In this document: positions 54,787 to 62,940 of the stretch, in pieces
Position numbering within the stretch: the first letter of the stretch is position 1
How the letters are laid out: every line of letters begins with the position of its first letter
From: an uncultured Granulosicoccaceae bacterium
Lineage (GTDB): Bacteria > Pseudomonadota > Gammaproteobacteria > Granulosicoccales > Granulosicoccaceae
Direction: 5' to 3'
Assembly: GCA_938003855.1 (NCBI GenBank)
Contig: CALKXD010000019.1
Span: forward strand, 58,844 to 122,843
DNA: 64,000 bases
Made by a program: the position numbers and the translations under genes
Notes under the pieces: model-generated
What the model saw: the letters and a program-made list of their open reading frames with translations, nothing else
What the model was told of the DNA's origin: nothing
The model's database searches: none

Positions 54787-55623
54787 TCAAACCAGCGAGA
54801 AACCCGGAACCCACTCATAGATAAGTGCAAACAGAACCAGCGCAAGCGCCAGTCGGTAGACCATGAAAATCCAGAAGCCAACGCGCTTTACCAATGCCAT
54901 CAGCAGGCTGATCGCCAGCAAGGCGGCAAAGAAGGTCAGCACGGCAGCCCAGATTGCGTGCGCCGGGATGCCACCGCCGATCTGAATCGCTTCAATGGCA
55001 GTGAAGCCACCGGCCGCAGCAATTGCGGGTATACCGAGTAAAAAAGAAAATCGCGCCGCTTCAGCGCGTTCAAACCCGAGGAAGCGTGCGGCAGTCATGG
55101 TGGCGCCTGAACGGCTGGTGCCGGGGATCAAGGCCAATGCCTGGCTGATGCCTATAATCAGTGCCGCCGGCAGGGTGACGTCTTCCATTTTTTTGGTGCG
55201 CTTGCCGACGGTATCGGCGACAAACAACAATATGCCGTAAACAACTGCCGTCCAGGCAATGATTTTAGCGACACCGACGGTGTCAGCGCGAATAGCATCG
55301 AGCGTACCGGTCAGCTTGAGCAGGGCACCGAAAAACAGCGCCGGCAGTGTTGCCAGAGCGATATAGCCTGCCATGCGCGAATGCTGTGTACTGCGAAAGC
55401 GCAGCAAATCCCAGGTGCCGCCGAGCAGATTGACGACATCGCGCCAGAAGTAGACGATAACCGCAAACAGCGATCCCACGTGAACCATCACGTCAGTGAC
55501 GACACCCTGATCGGGCCAATCGGTCATCACAGGTATCAGTGCAAGGTGCCCGGATGAGGATACCGGTAAAAATTCAGTCAATCCCTGCACAATTGCGATG
55601 ACAATTATTTGTTCAATGGTCAT
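54787..55623 (-). CDS. uppP: Undecaprenyl-diphosphatase
   Basis: 278 residues, an integral membrane enzyme of the BacA type that recycles undecaprenyl pyrophosphate for wall synthesis. Active-site motifs: GLTEFLPVSSSGHLALI near the start and PGTSRSGATMTAARFLG in the middle. Seven to eight membrane segments, the last FMVYRLALALVLFALIYE. Loss of the lipid carrier phosphatase would be harmful; BacA also gives bacitracin tolerance. Encoded alone on the minus strand, followed by a hairpin without T-run. Confidence 0.97.
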   Translation of the reverse strand: MTIEQIIVIAIVQGLTEFLPVSSSGHLALIPVMTDWPDQGVVTDVMVHVGSLFAVIVYFWRDVVNLLGGTWDLLRFRSTQHSRMAGYIALATLPALFFGALLKLTGTLDAIRADTVGVAKIIAWTAVVYGILLFVADTVGKRTKKMEDVTLPAALIIGISQALALIPGTSRSGATMTAARFLGFERAEAARFSFLLGIPAIAAAGGFTAIEAIQIGGGIPAHAIWAAVLTFFAALLAISLLMALVKRVGFWIFMVYRLALALVLFALIYEWVPGFSLV

Positions 55624-55839
55624 AGTGAGTATTCAAGGTAAATCGGTGGAGAATAGTGCAACAAATGTGCGCTGCAAGAGATGTAGTGTCGGCAATCTCG
55701 GGTAAACAAAGTGATTGCCTGCCTGACCTATAAGGATAGAACCATTTGCGTGAAATGCAGCGGCAGCCCGGAAATTATTCGTTAAATTTAACGTCGCTGG
55801 ATGCGACACGTGCAGAGGCGTGAGTCCGGTAACAATGAT

Positions 55840-57204
55840 TCACAGTGAAGAGGCGTCAGTGCGTACGGTGGACGGAAAAGTCACCGTGAATTCAGCGCCG
55901 CCTAACTCGGCAGATTTTCCGATGGTTATGCTCGCCTCGTGCCACTGCGCGATCCTGCCTACGATGGCAAGTCCCAGGCCATAACCCTGGCCATTGCTCT
56001 GGCCATTGCTCTGGCCATTGCTCTGGCCGTCACCGTGGTCGTAGTGCCTGCCATCACTATTGCGCGATAACGCCCCGTGGCCCCGGTTAAATGGTTTCAT
56101 GACTTCGTCGCGCTGTCTCTCGGGGATTCCGGCGCCGTCGTCGCTGATCGTTACCCGGGCTACATCAGCGCTGGTGGTCAGTTTGATTTGCACTGCGCTA
56201 TTCGCATGGCGCAAACCGTTTTGAATAAGGTTGTTGATCAACATGGCCAGATACTCGTTGCTGCCGGCGACGGTGGCCGTTGTGCTGCAATCAAAATGCA
56301 GCATCGCCGCCTGCTCGTGGTATTGGCCGATGCATTCGCGAATCAAAGCGTGCAGCTTAACCGGATTTTTTATCGATGTAACAAGTGTGTGATCGAGTCG
56401 CGCAAAGCCCAGCAGAGAATTCACCAGGGCTTCCATTTCATTGAGATCCGTGTTGATGCGTTGCAGGTATTTTTCCCGTGCGTCCGGTCTGGAGGTGTCG
56501 GCCAGCGTATCGATGCCAAACCGCAGGCGTGCCAGTGGTGTACGCAAATCGTGACTGACCGCAGAACTCAGGAGTTTATTGTCTTCAACCAGTGTTTGAA
56601 TTCGTGCCGCCATGCGATTGAATTCTGTTTCTATGTCGGTGATATACGAGAACCTGCCAGTGCTGATTCGCGCGTCCAGCTTGCCACTGCCAAACTTCAT
56701 GGCGGTGTCTCGCAGCTGCAACAGCCGCCTTAGCAGCGGGTACAGCCACAGCAATATAATAATTAACAGGCCACCGTAAAACACTGAGGTTAGAATACCT
56801 CGCATCTGATTGGCCTGATCCTGCAGTGGCGGGGGGAGCTGAAGGGTCAGGACCAGATCGTGATTTTTAAGATAGTGGTTAAGTGAGATCCCCCGGCCGG
56901 ATTCAAGCACCAGTATTTCCCCGTCGTCAAATTGCGCGCGCATTGCTGTTGGCAGTGGAAAGTTGTTTTTCTGTTGCAATGAAAGCCTGGTAGCTGACTG
57001 CGTTGGCCATTTATCAACAAACTGTGTCGGATTTTCGCTTGTGTTGAGGGTGTCGCCCAGAGACCGGGTCATAAGGCGGTATTCGGCGAAATCGTCGACG
57101 GCATCCTTGCCGATGTAGCTGCTATAGAGCTGATCCAACGCCCAGCCCAGTCCCACGATCGACGCCACCACCACCAAAATGAGTGACAGGGTTAGTGCGC
57201 GCAT
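55840..57204 (-). CDS. Sensor histidine kinase of the MipA/DUF3019 operon
   Basis: 454 residues. TM1 (about 5-28), periplasmic domain of about 105 residues, TM2 (about 138-160), HAMP (about 161-212), HisKA with His218 (SAVSHDLRTPLARLR) and HATPase (about 320-448). N-box NNLIQNGLRHA and DDGAGIP are intact, and GLGLAIVGRI is the G2 box. Between them, in the ATP lid, is an SNGQ repeat of about 3.5 copies after an Asp/His/Gly-rich stretch. OmpR-class kinase; it lies 12 nt after its regulator gene. Its stimulus is unknown; MipA/OmpV and DUF3019 genes share the operon. Confidence 0.94.
   Translation of the reverse strand: MRALTLSLILVVVASIVGLGWALDQLYSSYIGKDAVDDFAEYRLMTRSLGDTLNTSENPTQFVDKWPTQSATRLSLQQKNNFPLPTAMRAQFDDGEILVLESGRGISLNHYLKNHDLVLTLQLPPPLQDQANQMRGILTSVFYGGLLIIILLWLYPLLRRLLQLRDTAMKFGSGKLDARISTGRFSYITDIETEFNRMAARIQTLVEDNKLLSSAVSHDLRTPLARLRFGIDTLADTSRPDAREKYLQRINTDLNEMEALVNSLLGFARLDHTLVTSIKNPVKLHALIRECIGQYHEQAAMLHFDCSTTATVAGSNEYLAMLINNLIQNGLRHANSAVQIKLTTSADVARVTISDDGAGIPERQRDEVMKPFNRGHGALSRNSDGRHYDHGDGQSNGQSNGQSNGQGYGLGLAIVGRIAQWHEASITIGKSAELGGAEFTVTFPSTVRTDASSL
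55987..56028 (+). repeat. 12-bp tandem repeat (3.5 copies) in the ATP lid of the kinase
   Basis: The unit CTGGCCATTGCT occurs three times exactly (55987-55998, 55999-56010, 56011-56022) and then CTGGCC. On the coding strand each unit reads Ser-Asn-Gly-Gln, so copy number can change without breaking the frame. Confidence 0.95.
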
Positions 57205-57216
57205 ACGGTTTGCGTG

Positions 57217-57912
57217 CTACCAGCTATCAGCGGTGAATAAATAGCCCTTGCCCCAGACGGTTTTAATTTTATAAGGCTTGCTGGTATTGTCGCTGAGTTT
57301 TTTCCGCAGTCTGGAGATCAGAATGTCAACCGAGCGATTAAATCCGTCGTAGGCAATACCCCGCAGTTTTTCGACCATAGCCTCGCGTGACATCACCTGT
57401 CCGGCGTTACTTGCAAGCAGCCAGAGCAGGTCAAATTCATTGGTCGACAAAGAGATACTATTGTCGTTCAGTAGAACACTGCGCGACTCCTCGTCAATGA
57501 TCAGGGTGCCGAAGTTTAACGAAGCAGCACTGCCCGGGTCGGTGTGCAGCAGTGTATTGATTCGTGCCAGTAGTGCTCTGGGCCGAACAGGCTTTATCAG
57601 ATAGTCATTTGCACCTGCTTCAAGCCCTTTGACCTCGTCAGCCTCTTCACCGCGCGCGGTTAGCATCAGGATCGGTTTCCTGAAGTGCTCCCGTGCCTGG
57701 CGGCAGACATCAAAGCCATCCTGTACCGGCAGATTAACATCCAGGATTACCAGATCCGGGTCGTCATCCTCAATCATGTGCAATGCTTCATCGCCGCGAT
57801 CGGCAACGGTCACCAGGTAGCCATTGTCGGTCAGGTAATCGGCAATCCAGCTGGCTAGAGAGACGTCATCCTCCACCACCAGGATATGAGTAGGGTTGCT
57901 GTCCAGCGTCAT
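57217..57912 (-). CDS. OmpR-family response regulator
   Basis: About 231 residues from the ATG at 57912, with GGAGG about 10 nt upstream; an ATG six codons earlier lacks a ribosome-binding site. Receiver with acidic pocket VVEDDVSL, phospho-acceptor Asp58 (LVILDVNLPVQDG) and KP motif YLIKPVRP. The C-terminal winged helix has ESRSVLLNDNSISLSTNEFDLL and GFNRSVDILISRLRKKL, then GKGYLF. It should control the operon beginning with the MipA/OmpV gene. The gene follows DUF3019, overlapping or abutting it. Confidence 0.95.
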   Translation of the reverse strand: MTLDSNPTHILVVEDDVSLASWIADYLTDNGYLVTVADRGDEALHMIEDDDPDLVILDVNLPVQDGFDVCRQAREHFRKPILMLTARGEEADEVKGLEAGANDYLIKPVRPRALLARINTLLHTDPGSAASLNFGTLIIDEESRSVLLNDNSISLSTNEFDLLWLLASNAGQVMSREAMVEKLRGIAYDGFNRSVDILISRLRKKLSDNTSKPYKIKTVWGKGYLFTADSW

Positions 57913-57914
57913 CG

Positions 57915-58343
57915 TCAGAATAACCTCCATGTCGAGCGTCGCCGTGACTTGCTGTTGTAAACCCAGGCGACGATCACCGAGGTTCTAGCCAGTGCTACGG
58001 ATGGCAGGTCGGCCGCAACCAGAGTGAAATGTAGATTTTCCGCCGACTCGAACGGGTATTGCACAGTACCACTGTTGTTGTTGTCCCAGCAGTGCAAAGC
58101 GGTTACTTGCTTATCGAGCATGAGGCAGTATCTGCCCGCACCGAGTCCCTGCCATTTTACCGTAACGTGCTGATAACAAATCTGCCCCTTGCGCATGGCA
58201 ACGCATTTGTCGGGTGTTGCGGTCAGGTCTATATCGTCCGCAATCAGCGGCTTGCACATCAATACCGCCAGCAGTGCCAACAGTAACCCCGATAGTCGTG
58301 CCGTCATTGTCGCGTCCAGGCGTATTTTGACGAAAGTCATCAT
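57915..58343 (-). CDS. DUF3019 exported protein
   Basis: 142 residues; signal peptide about residues 13-35 (ARLSGLLLALLAVLMCKPLIA). The mature domain DLTATPDKCVAMRKGQICYQHVTVKW with cysteines in KC, IC, YC and HC, and the final VIVAWVYNSKSRRRSTWRLF, match DUF3019. The family's role is unknown; four cysteines suggest two disulfides in the periplasm. It overlaps the end of the MipA gene by one base and leads into the response-regulator gene. This MipA, DUF3019, regulator, kinase order recurs in several marine gammaproteobacteria. Confidence 0.85.
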   Translation of the reverse strand: MMTFVKIRLDATMTARLSGLLLALLAVLMCKPLIADDIDLTATPDKCVAMRKGQICYQHVTVKWQGLGAGRYCLMLDKQVTALHCWDNNNSGTVQYPFESAENLHFTLVAADLPSVALARTSVIVAWVYNSKSRRRSTWRLF

Positions 58344-59179
58344 TAAAAAATATAGTTAATGCCGACAGAAAAATCGTAGGCCATACGGGCCTGGGTAAGA
58401 GGGCTGTCGACGACACTGTCCGGTAGACGATCAACAGTTGCGTTGGTGCGGAACACCCATTTTTCATTCAGTGGAATCGCGGCACCGAACTCTGCGGTGG
58501 TGAGTACACCGTGGTCCGCCTGATAGACGGCGGTTTGCTCGCTGACTTCACTTTCGTCAATACCGAAATAAAAGTCGACAATATCGGCGGAAAAATAGCG
58601 CAGGCCCAGTAAGGCATGCAGATTCCAGTTGCGCAACTGCCAGAAGTGGCCAAATTGCCAGGCGGCTACAACGCCATTACCACGTCCGGTGGAATCGACG
58701 CCCAGTTCCAGCTGTACAATATTGTTATCCTGATAATGGGTGCTGCGAATGCCGAATTGCAAATCGGCGTCGCGGTCTCTCACCGATACATAGCCCGGGA
58801 CGGTACCCGGTGTGTAGCTACCGATCTGACTGCTGAACAGCAAAGCTACGCGGCTGCGTTCGTTTTCCCAGGCGTTGTAGCCGAACGCAAAATTACTTGA
58901 GCTTCCATGCACTGCTTCGAAAAAAAAGTCACGCCATTCAAACATACCGTGCAAGCCGATGCGCAAGCCCCCGGCAGGATCGGATGGATTGGTGGCCCGG
59001 GTTTCTACAAATCCGATAATCGGCACGCGATAGTAGGAAAGGTCGGAAGTAAACTCAAGGAAGCCACTGGTTTCCGGCGCTGATTGTCTTATTTCGTGCG
59101 ATATATCTGCAGCGTGGCCAGGTGCCGAAAGCATCACCAGTACCGAATAAAACAGCAAAATAACTGTGCGTTGAATCAT
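58343..59179 (-). CDS. MipA/OmpV family outer membrane protein
   Basis: 278 residues from the ATG at 59179; upstream sequence in frame is not family-like. Signal peptide MIQRTVILLFYSVLVMLSAPGHA. The mature protein is a beta-barrel with alternating strands and the family segments YYRVPIIGFVETRA, EWRDFFFEAVHG, VVAAWQFGHFWQLRNW and a C-terminal aromatic (INYIF). MipA/OmpV proteins can bind peptidoglycan enzymes or act as porins. It is the first gene of the four-gene operon with DUF3019 and the two-component system. Confidence 0.9.
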   Translation of the reverse strand: MIQRTVILLFYSVLVMLSAPGHAADISHEIRQSAPETSGFLEFTSDLSYYRVPIIGFVETRATNPSDPAGGLRIGLHGMFEWRDFFFEAVHGSSSNFAFGYNAWENERSRVALLFSSQIGSYTPGTVPGYVSVRDRDADLQFGIRSTHYQDNNIVQLELGVDSTGRGNGVVAAWQFGHFWQLRNWNLHALLGLRYFSADIVDFYFGIDESEVSEQTAVYQADHGVLTTAEFGAAIPLNEKWVFRTNATVDRLPDSVVDSPLTQARMAYDFSVGINYIF

Positions 59180-59209
59180 TGATGAATGCTCACACAAGGG
59201 ATGGTGCGA

Positions 59210-59215
59210 ATTATA
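59210..59215 (-). promoter_or_regulatory. Candidate -10 element of the MipA operon
   Basis: TATAAT on the minus strand, about 30 nt before the mipA start codon. The -35 position 17 nt upstream reads GCAAGC, far from consensus, which would fit activation by the operon's own response regulator. Confidence 0.4.
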
Positions 59216-59611
59216 AACTGCATCAGCAGTCCGCTTGCTGAAGTATAGCGGTAAAAGTTTACGGGTTTTTGTAACAGAATGTACGGCGAGGAAACAGCCG
59301 CTGTCTTGTGGCGCGGTTAATCGATGCAGGTGCGGTAAAAGCCGTGGCGGCGATCTTTCAAGGGCATCGGCCTCATTGATTGGGCGCGAGTGCTTGTGCG
59401 TCGATACAGCGACAGGTGATCCGTGCGGTGGAGACGTGCTCAGGGTAGCACGGCAAGCTCTGTTTCGATAGATAACGTGTGTGGTGTGGACCGGTAGCAC
59501 CAATGACCACAGAGACTGGTTTGCGAATGACACAAGCACTGGCTAATGCAAACACCGGAACCGGCTGTGTCTATCATTGGGTATGCGCTGCAAACACAAG
59601 CGCGTGATGCA

Positions 59612-59639
59612 GCTACCCGGGAGATCCCGGGTAGCTTTT
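59612..59639. terminator. Perfect 10-bp hairpin behind the TSP3 gene
   Basis: GCTACCCGGG (59612-59621) and CCCGGGTAGC (59626-59635) pair around AGAT. It lies 13 nt after the stop of the minus-strand TSP3 gene. TTTT follows on the plus strand only, so by the classical rule it would act best on plus-strand transcripts. Confidence 0.6.
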
Positions 59640-59648
59640 AACAACTCG

Positions 59649-60872
59649 TTATTTTAGTGCGCGTCGTCTTTGTCTTCTGCACAGGCCAAGCAGTGCCAGC
59701 AACATCAGTGTCCATAAGGTCAGGTCTTTACTTGTACCGGTTCCCAGTACGCAGCCAGCGCCACCGATGCCGGTGCGAATAAACATGTCACCGGCGACAT
59801 CTTCGAGCAAGAGGTTTGCTGTGGCATCTTGAAAATCCGGGATGCCATTGTTGTTGCTATCGGCGAGTGCGTAGCCAAGCACACCACTGTCGGCCGCTGT
59901 TTCCAGTATGTCGGCAACGCCGTTGCTGCCAACGTTGCTGCCGGTGACCCACTGATCGTTATGCACTAGCAGCGTCAAGTCGACACCGGCTTCGAGCAGA
60001 TCGGTTTTGCTGTCGTTGTCGGAGTCGAGATCAATGGAGTCGGCCAGACCGTCACCGTCGCTGTCGATAACACCGTTACCTTCGAGCAGATCGGGTATGC
60101 CGTCATTGTCGTCGTCGAGATCGATTTCGTCAGGGATCTGGTCGTTGTCAGTGTCAATAAATACAGCATCGCGGAAATTATCTATCGAGTCGCGAACGCC
60201 ATCACCGTTTTTGTCGCCGGTCTCGAAGATATCGAGAATGCCGTCGTCATCGGAATCTGTATCGAGTGAGTCGGGTCGGCCGTCGTTGTCGGTGTCGGTG
60301 GTGCCATCGCCTTCGTCGAAGTCCGTCAGGGAGTCACCGTCATCATCGTTGTCCTGGTCATTGCTGACACCGTCGCCGTCGACATCGTCTGGTAGATCTT
60401 CAATGCCATCGAGGTTTTCGTCGACACAGGCTTCTGTATAGATATTCCAGGTTTGCTCTGCGGAGGTGTCTACACCGTTATTCTCCGTGCCGTCCTGATC
60501 CATCAGTACCGCCGTAATCGTTGAGGTGAGGCCACCTGCGGTGCCGGGTTTCAAACGATAGGACAATGTCAGAGATGGCCAGCTGACCTTTGGTGATTTT
60601 GCAAAGATATCCGAATTGCTGACTTGCAGTATATTGAAATGCATAGCGGATGAACCGTCGTTGCCGTCGGCCACGAACTGTGCCCAACCCGGGAAGCGCA
60701 CTTCGCCATCACAGGCGCTGCTGGTCGGTTCTTCACCCGCCATAAATGAAGGTGCGTGGTTGATTTCAGCCGCAGCACTGGCGGATCCCAGACAGGCGAG
60801 CAATGTTGCCAGAGATGCTATGGATGCTGGCAACAGGGTCGGTGAGAGTGCCACTTTAAATTTCACGATCAA
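59649..60872 (-). CDS. Secreted thrombospondin type 3 repeat protein with C-terminal sorting tail
   Basis: 407 residues. Signal peptide (LLPASIASLATLLACLGSASA). A beta-rich domain follows (about 35-150). Residues about 150-300 are thrombospondin type 3 calcium repeats (DVDGDGVSNDQDNDDDGDSL, DTDNDGRPDSLDTDSDDDGI and so on, ending DSDGDGLADSIDLDSDNDS). The last 35 residues read GAGC, a hydrophobic stretch (DLTLWTLMLLALLGL) and an Arg cluster (CRRQRRR). This three-part tail resembles the GGC-type C-terminal sorting signals (JDVT-CTERM/MYXO-CTERM/GlyGly-CTERM group) whose anchor is removed by a membrane protease. No such protease gene is in the window. Confidence 0.85.
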   Translation of the reverse strand: MIVKFKVALSPTLLPASIASLATLLACLGSASAAAEINHAPSFMAGEEPTSSACDGEVRFPGWAQFVADGNDGSSAMHFNILQVSNSDIFAKSPKVSWPSLTLSYRLKPGTAGGLTSTITAVLMDQDGTENNGVDTSAEQTWNIYTEACVDENLDGIEDLPDDVDGDGVSNDQDNDDDGDSLTDFDEGDGTTDTDNDGRPDSLDTDSDDDGILDIFETGDKNGDGVRDSIDNFRDAVFIDTDNDQIPDEIDLDDDNDGIPDLLEGNGVIDSDGDGLADSIDLDSDNDSKTDLLEAGVDLTLLVHNDQWVTGSNVGSNGVADILETAADSGVLGYALADSNNNGIPDFQDATANLLLEDVAGDMFIRTGIGGAGCVLGTGTSKDLTLWTLMLLALLGLCRRQRRRALK

Positions 60873-61406
60873 ATCCTTTGGTGTTAGGTGTAAAACGGTT
60901 GCAAATTTACAGATCGCAGCAAACTGAAAACCAAAAGGTCACAGTTGATACCCGGCGGATGTCCATGACTGCGAGTCAAGCCGGGTAGAATGTCCGTCGG
61001 AGAGTACTGTTTCTACAGGACGCTCTGGCGGGTGCATGCAGCGCTTTGTGTGTTCAATGAACGTGGACGCAAGAATAGGACCGATCAATCGGCGTGCAGG
61101 TGACCCGCGCGGGTGTGAATCATTTTTTATTAGTTCAAAGGTCTGTTCGGCTCAGGCAAAGCCGCAGCCGTGCGCTTAATCAGCCCTGCAAACTCTTTTG
61201 GTACTGATGCGTATTTCTGTGTTTACAGGCACCGTGATTTACTTTTTGATGATCAAATAGATCTAAAAACAATAGCGTGTTTCACCGCGAACCAAAGCCG
61301 CTTGACGGTCAAACCCGATGCCGATGCAAGCCCTGGTGTATTTTTTGGTGCCGACTTGTCGAGGCGTCTCTATATTAATCACCGGCCCGCGGGTATATCG
61401 TCCGCC
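60873..61406. other. 534-nt gene-poor region upstream of the TSP3 gene
   Basis: No frame here is convincing. The palindrome ACCCGCGCGGGT near 61107 is followed 9 nt later by TTTTTT on the plus strand. TTTGAT-G-ATCAAA (61245-61257) is a perfect 13-nt palindrome in an AT-rich part, like a small regulator's site. The promoter of the TSP3 gene should lie near 60880-60950. Confidence 0.4.
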
Positions 61407-62663
61407 CTAGTGTTGTTCGAAGTCGATTTTTTCGTCGACAGGCAGACCGAGCAGATAGCGGCGCAGGCAATCCAGGCTCAGTTCGGTGGCGCCCATTGCC
61501 ACCCACTTCCTACCGCCGATTAATCGTGATGTGCGCACTTTTGTGCCTGTCGGGGATGCTATGGCGATAAATACATCAGCGCCAAAGTTGCGACTGTCGT
61601 CGGCGTCGTCGGGTGCCATCAGCGAGACCAGAGCATGACTGGCGCCGGACCGGGTTCGGAGCGCTTCGGCCAGCACTTTGGCACCGTTGCTGTCCAGAGT
61701 GGCTGTGTTCAGGCCGGTCGTTTGTGCCAGTTGCTGCAGGTCCTGGCTGACGGTGCTGGTGACAAGTGCCGGGTTTGAACCATTGCCGGTCAGACGCTGA
61801 CTGATTGATCCGCCAGTCGTCATTTCGATGGTCGCCAGTGTTCCGTTAACGCTCGCCAGCGCTTCTGCAATAGTCCCTTCAAGGGTCTGGTCGTCTTCGC
61901 AAAGAATAAAGTTGCCCAGACACTCGCGGACTTTTGCCTCGAGCGGCGCGAGCACAGTATCGAGCGTGCGCTGATCTTTGCCTATCGCCGCGAGTTTGGT
62001 TTCGAGCTGCGGGAAATGTGATTGAAAACCCAGTTTGACCGAGTGATCCGATGCCAGTGCTTCGATGTCTTTGAGTAATTGATCAGCGCGTGATTCGCCG
62101 ATGCCAAATGAATGAAAGCGCTTTAACCGGGTAACCACGGTGAGTCCGCTGAGTTGTAATATCCGTGGCAGAATCTGATCGTCAATCATACGCCTCATTT
62201 CATGAGGGACACCGGGGGTGAAGAAAAACCGCGCCTGGTTAATCGTCACGGCAAAACCGCAGGCGGTGCCGACCGGATTATCGATAAACTCACAACCTGC
62301 CGGTAGCATTGCCTGCTTGATGTTGTTTTGTGGCATCTGTCGGCCGCGGCTTTCGTAGTAGGCTTTCAAGCGTTCCGCCCAGGCGTCGTGAAGTTCCAGC
62401 TGCACGCCGGCGGCATAGGCGGCGACCTCCTGCGAGAGGTCATCGACGGTCGGCCCGAGTCCGCCATTAACGATGACCGCATCGGCTCGTTGCGAGGCCT
62501 GCTGAAATGCCAGTATCAGAGATTCCCGGTCGTCTCCGACCGTGGTGCCCCAGGAAACTTGCAGGGCATTGTCGGTAAATCGCCGGGCGATATAGCTGTA
62601 GTTGGTATTGACGGTTTTACCGGTCAGAATTTCATCACCGGTGCATAAAATTTCAATTTTCAT
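61407..62663 (-). CDS. CinA family protein with altered amidase motif
   Basis: 418 residues. The N-terminal MoCF-like domain (about 1-170) has CTGDEILTGKTVNTN, NGGLGPTVDD and FFFTPGVPHEMRRM, as in COG1058/CinA. The middle linker and C-terminal CinA/PncC domain (about 250-410) follow. In NMN deamidases the nucleophile region reads AESCTGG; here it reads IEMTTGG (residues 279-285), so the catalytic Ser is replaced by Met281. The deamidase activity is therefore doubtful, while the N-terminal pyrophosphatase-like domain may work. Transcribed alone. In other gammaproteobacteria cinA often sits beside recA; not here. Confidence 0.9.
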   Translation of the reverse strand: MKIEILCTGDEILTGKTVNTNYSYIARRFTDNALQVSWGTTVGDDRESLILAFQQASQRADAVIVNGGLGPTVDDLSQEVAAYAAGVQLELHDAWAERLKAYYESRGRQMPQNNIKQAMLPAGCEFIDNPVGTACGFAVTINQARFFFTPGVPHEMRRMIDDQILPRILQLSGLTVVTRLKRFHSFGIGESRADQLLKDIEALASDHSVKLGFQSHFPQLETKLAAIGKDQRTLDTVLAPLEAKVRECLGNFILCEDDQTLEGTIAEALASVNGTLATIEMTTGGSISQRLTGNGSNPALVTSTVSQDLQQLAQTTGLNTATLDSNGAKVLAEALRTRSGASHALVSLMAPDDADDSRNFGADVFIAIASPTGTKVRTSRLIGGRKWVAMGATELSLDCLRRYLLGLPVDEKIDFEQH

Positions 62664-62940
62664 CAGCAGAGCTTTGTGGTCGAGGGCAGCGTCGCCTGAT
62701 ACCCGCGTGATCTGCTGTGCACATAAATGGTGGTCGCCTGAAACGACAACAGCACGCGCAAGGCGGCGGGTGAAGGCCTGTCAGGGGTAGTGTAACCGAG
62801 ACGGCAGAGCAGAGGGGGTCCGATTGCTGCCGGTCCTGAGTCTGCGGATAAGTGGTGGCGGCACTGCCGTATGGCGGTCCTTGATCACCCCGCCGTTGCG
62901 GTTAACTCAGCACTTGTCAGCTGCTGTCACAGTGCAGGCG

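Larger units (their letters stand above)
59180..59648. other. 469-nt region between the MipA operon and the TSP3 gene
   Basis: A perfect -10 TATAAT on the minus strand lies at 59210-59215, about 30 nt upstream of the mipA start, with no good -35 at 16-18 nt. Upstream of it CAGCA and TGCTG halves frame 7 nt. A strong hairpin at 59612-59639 is annotated separately. No gene is supported. Confidence 0.5.

Noticed and set aside
60007..60441. Plus-strand Ser-rich frame of 144 residues
   Set aside because: Antisense shadow of the TSP3 repeats of the 59649-60872 gene, for the same reason.
61170..61523. Plus-strand frame of 117 residues before and into cinA
   Set aside because: The last third is antisense to the cinA end; the first part has no family likeness and no ribosome-binding site.
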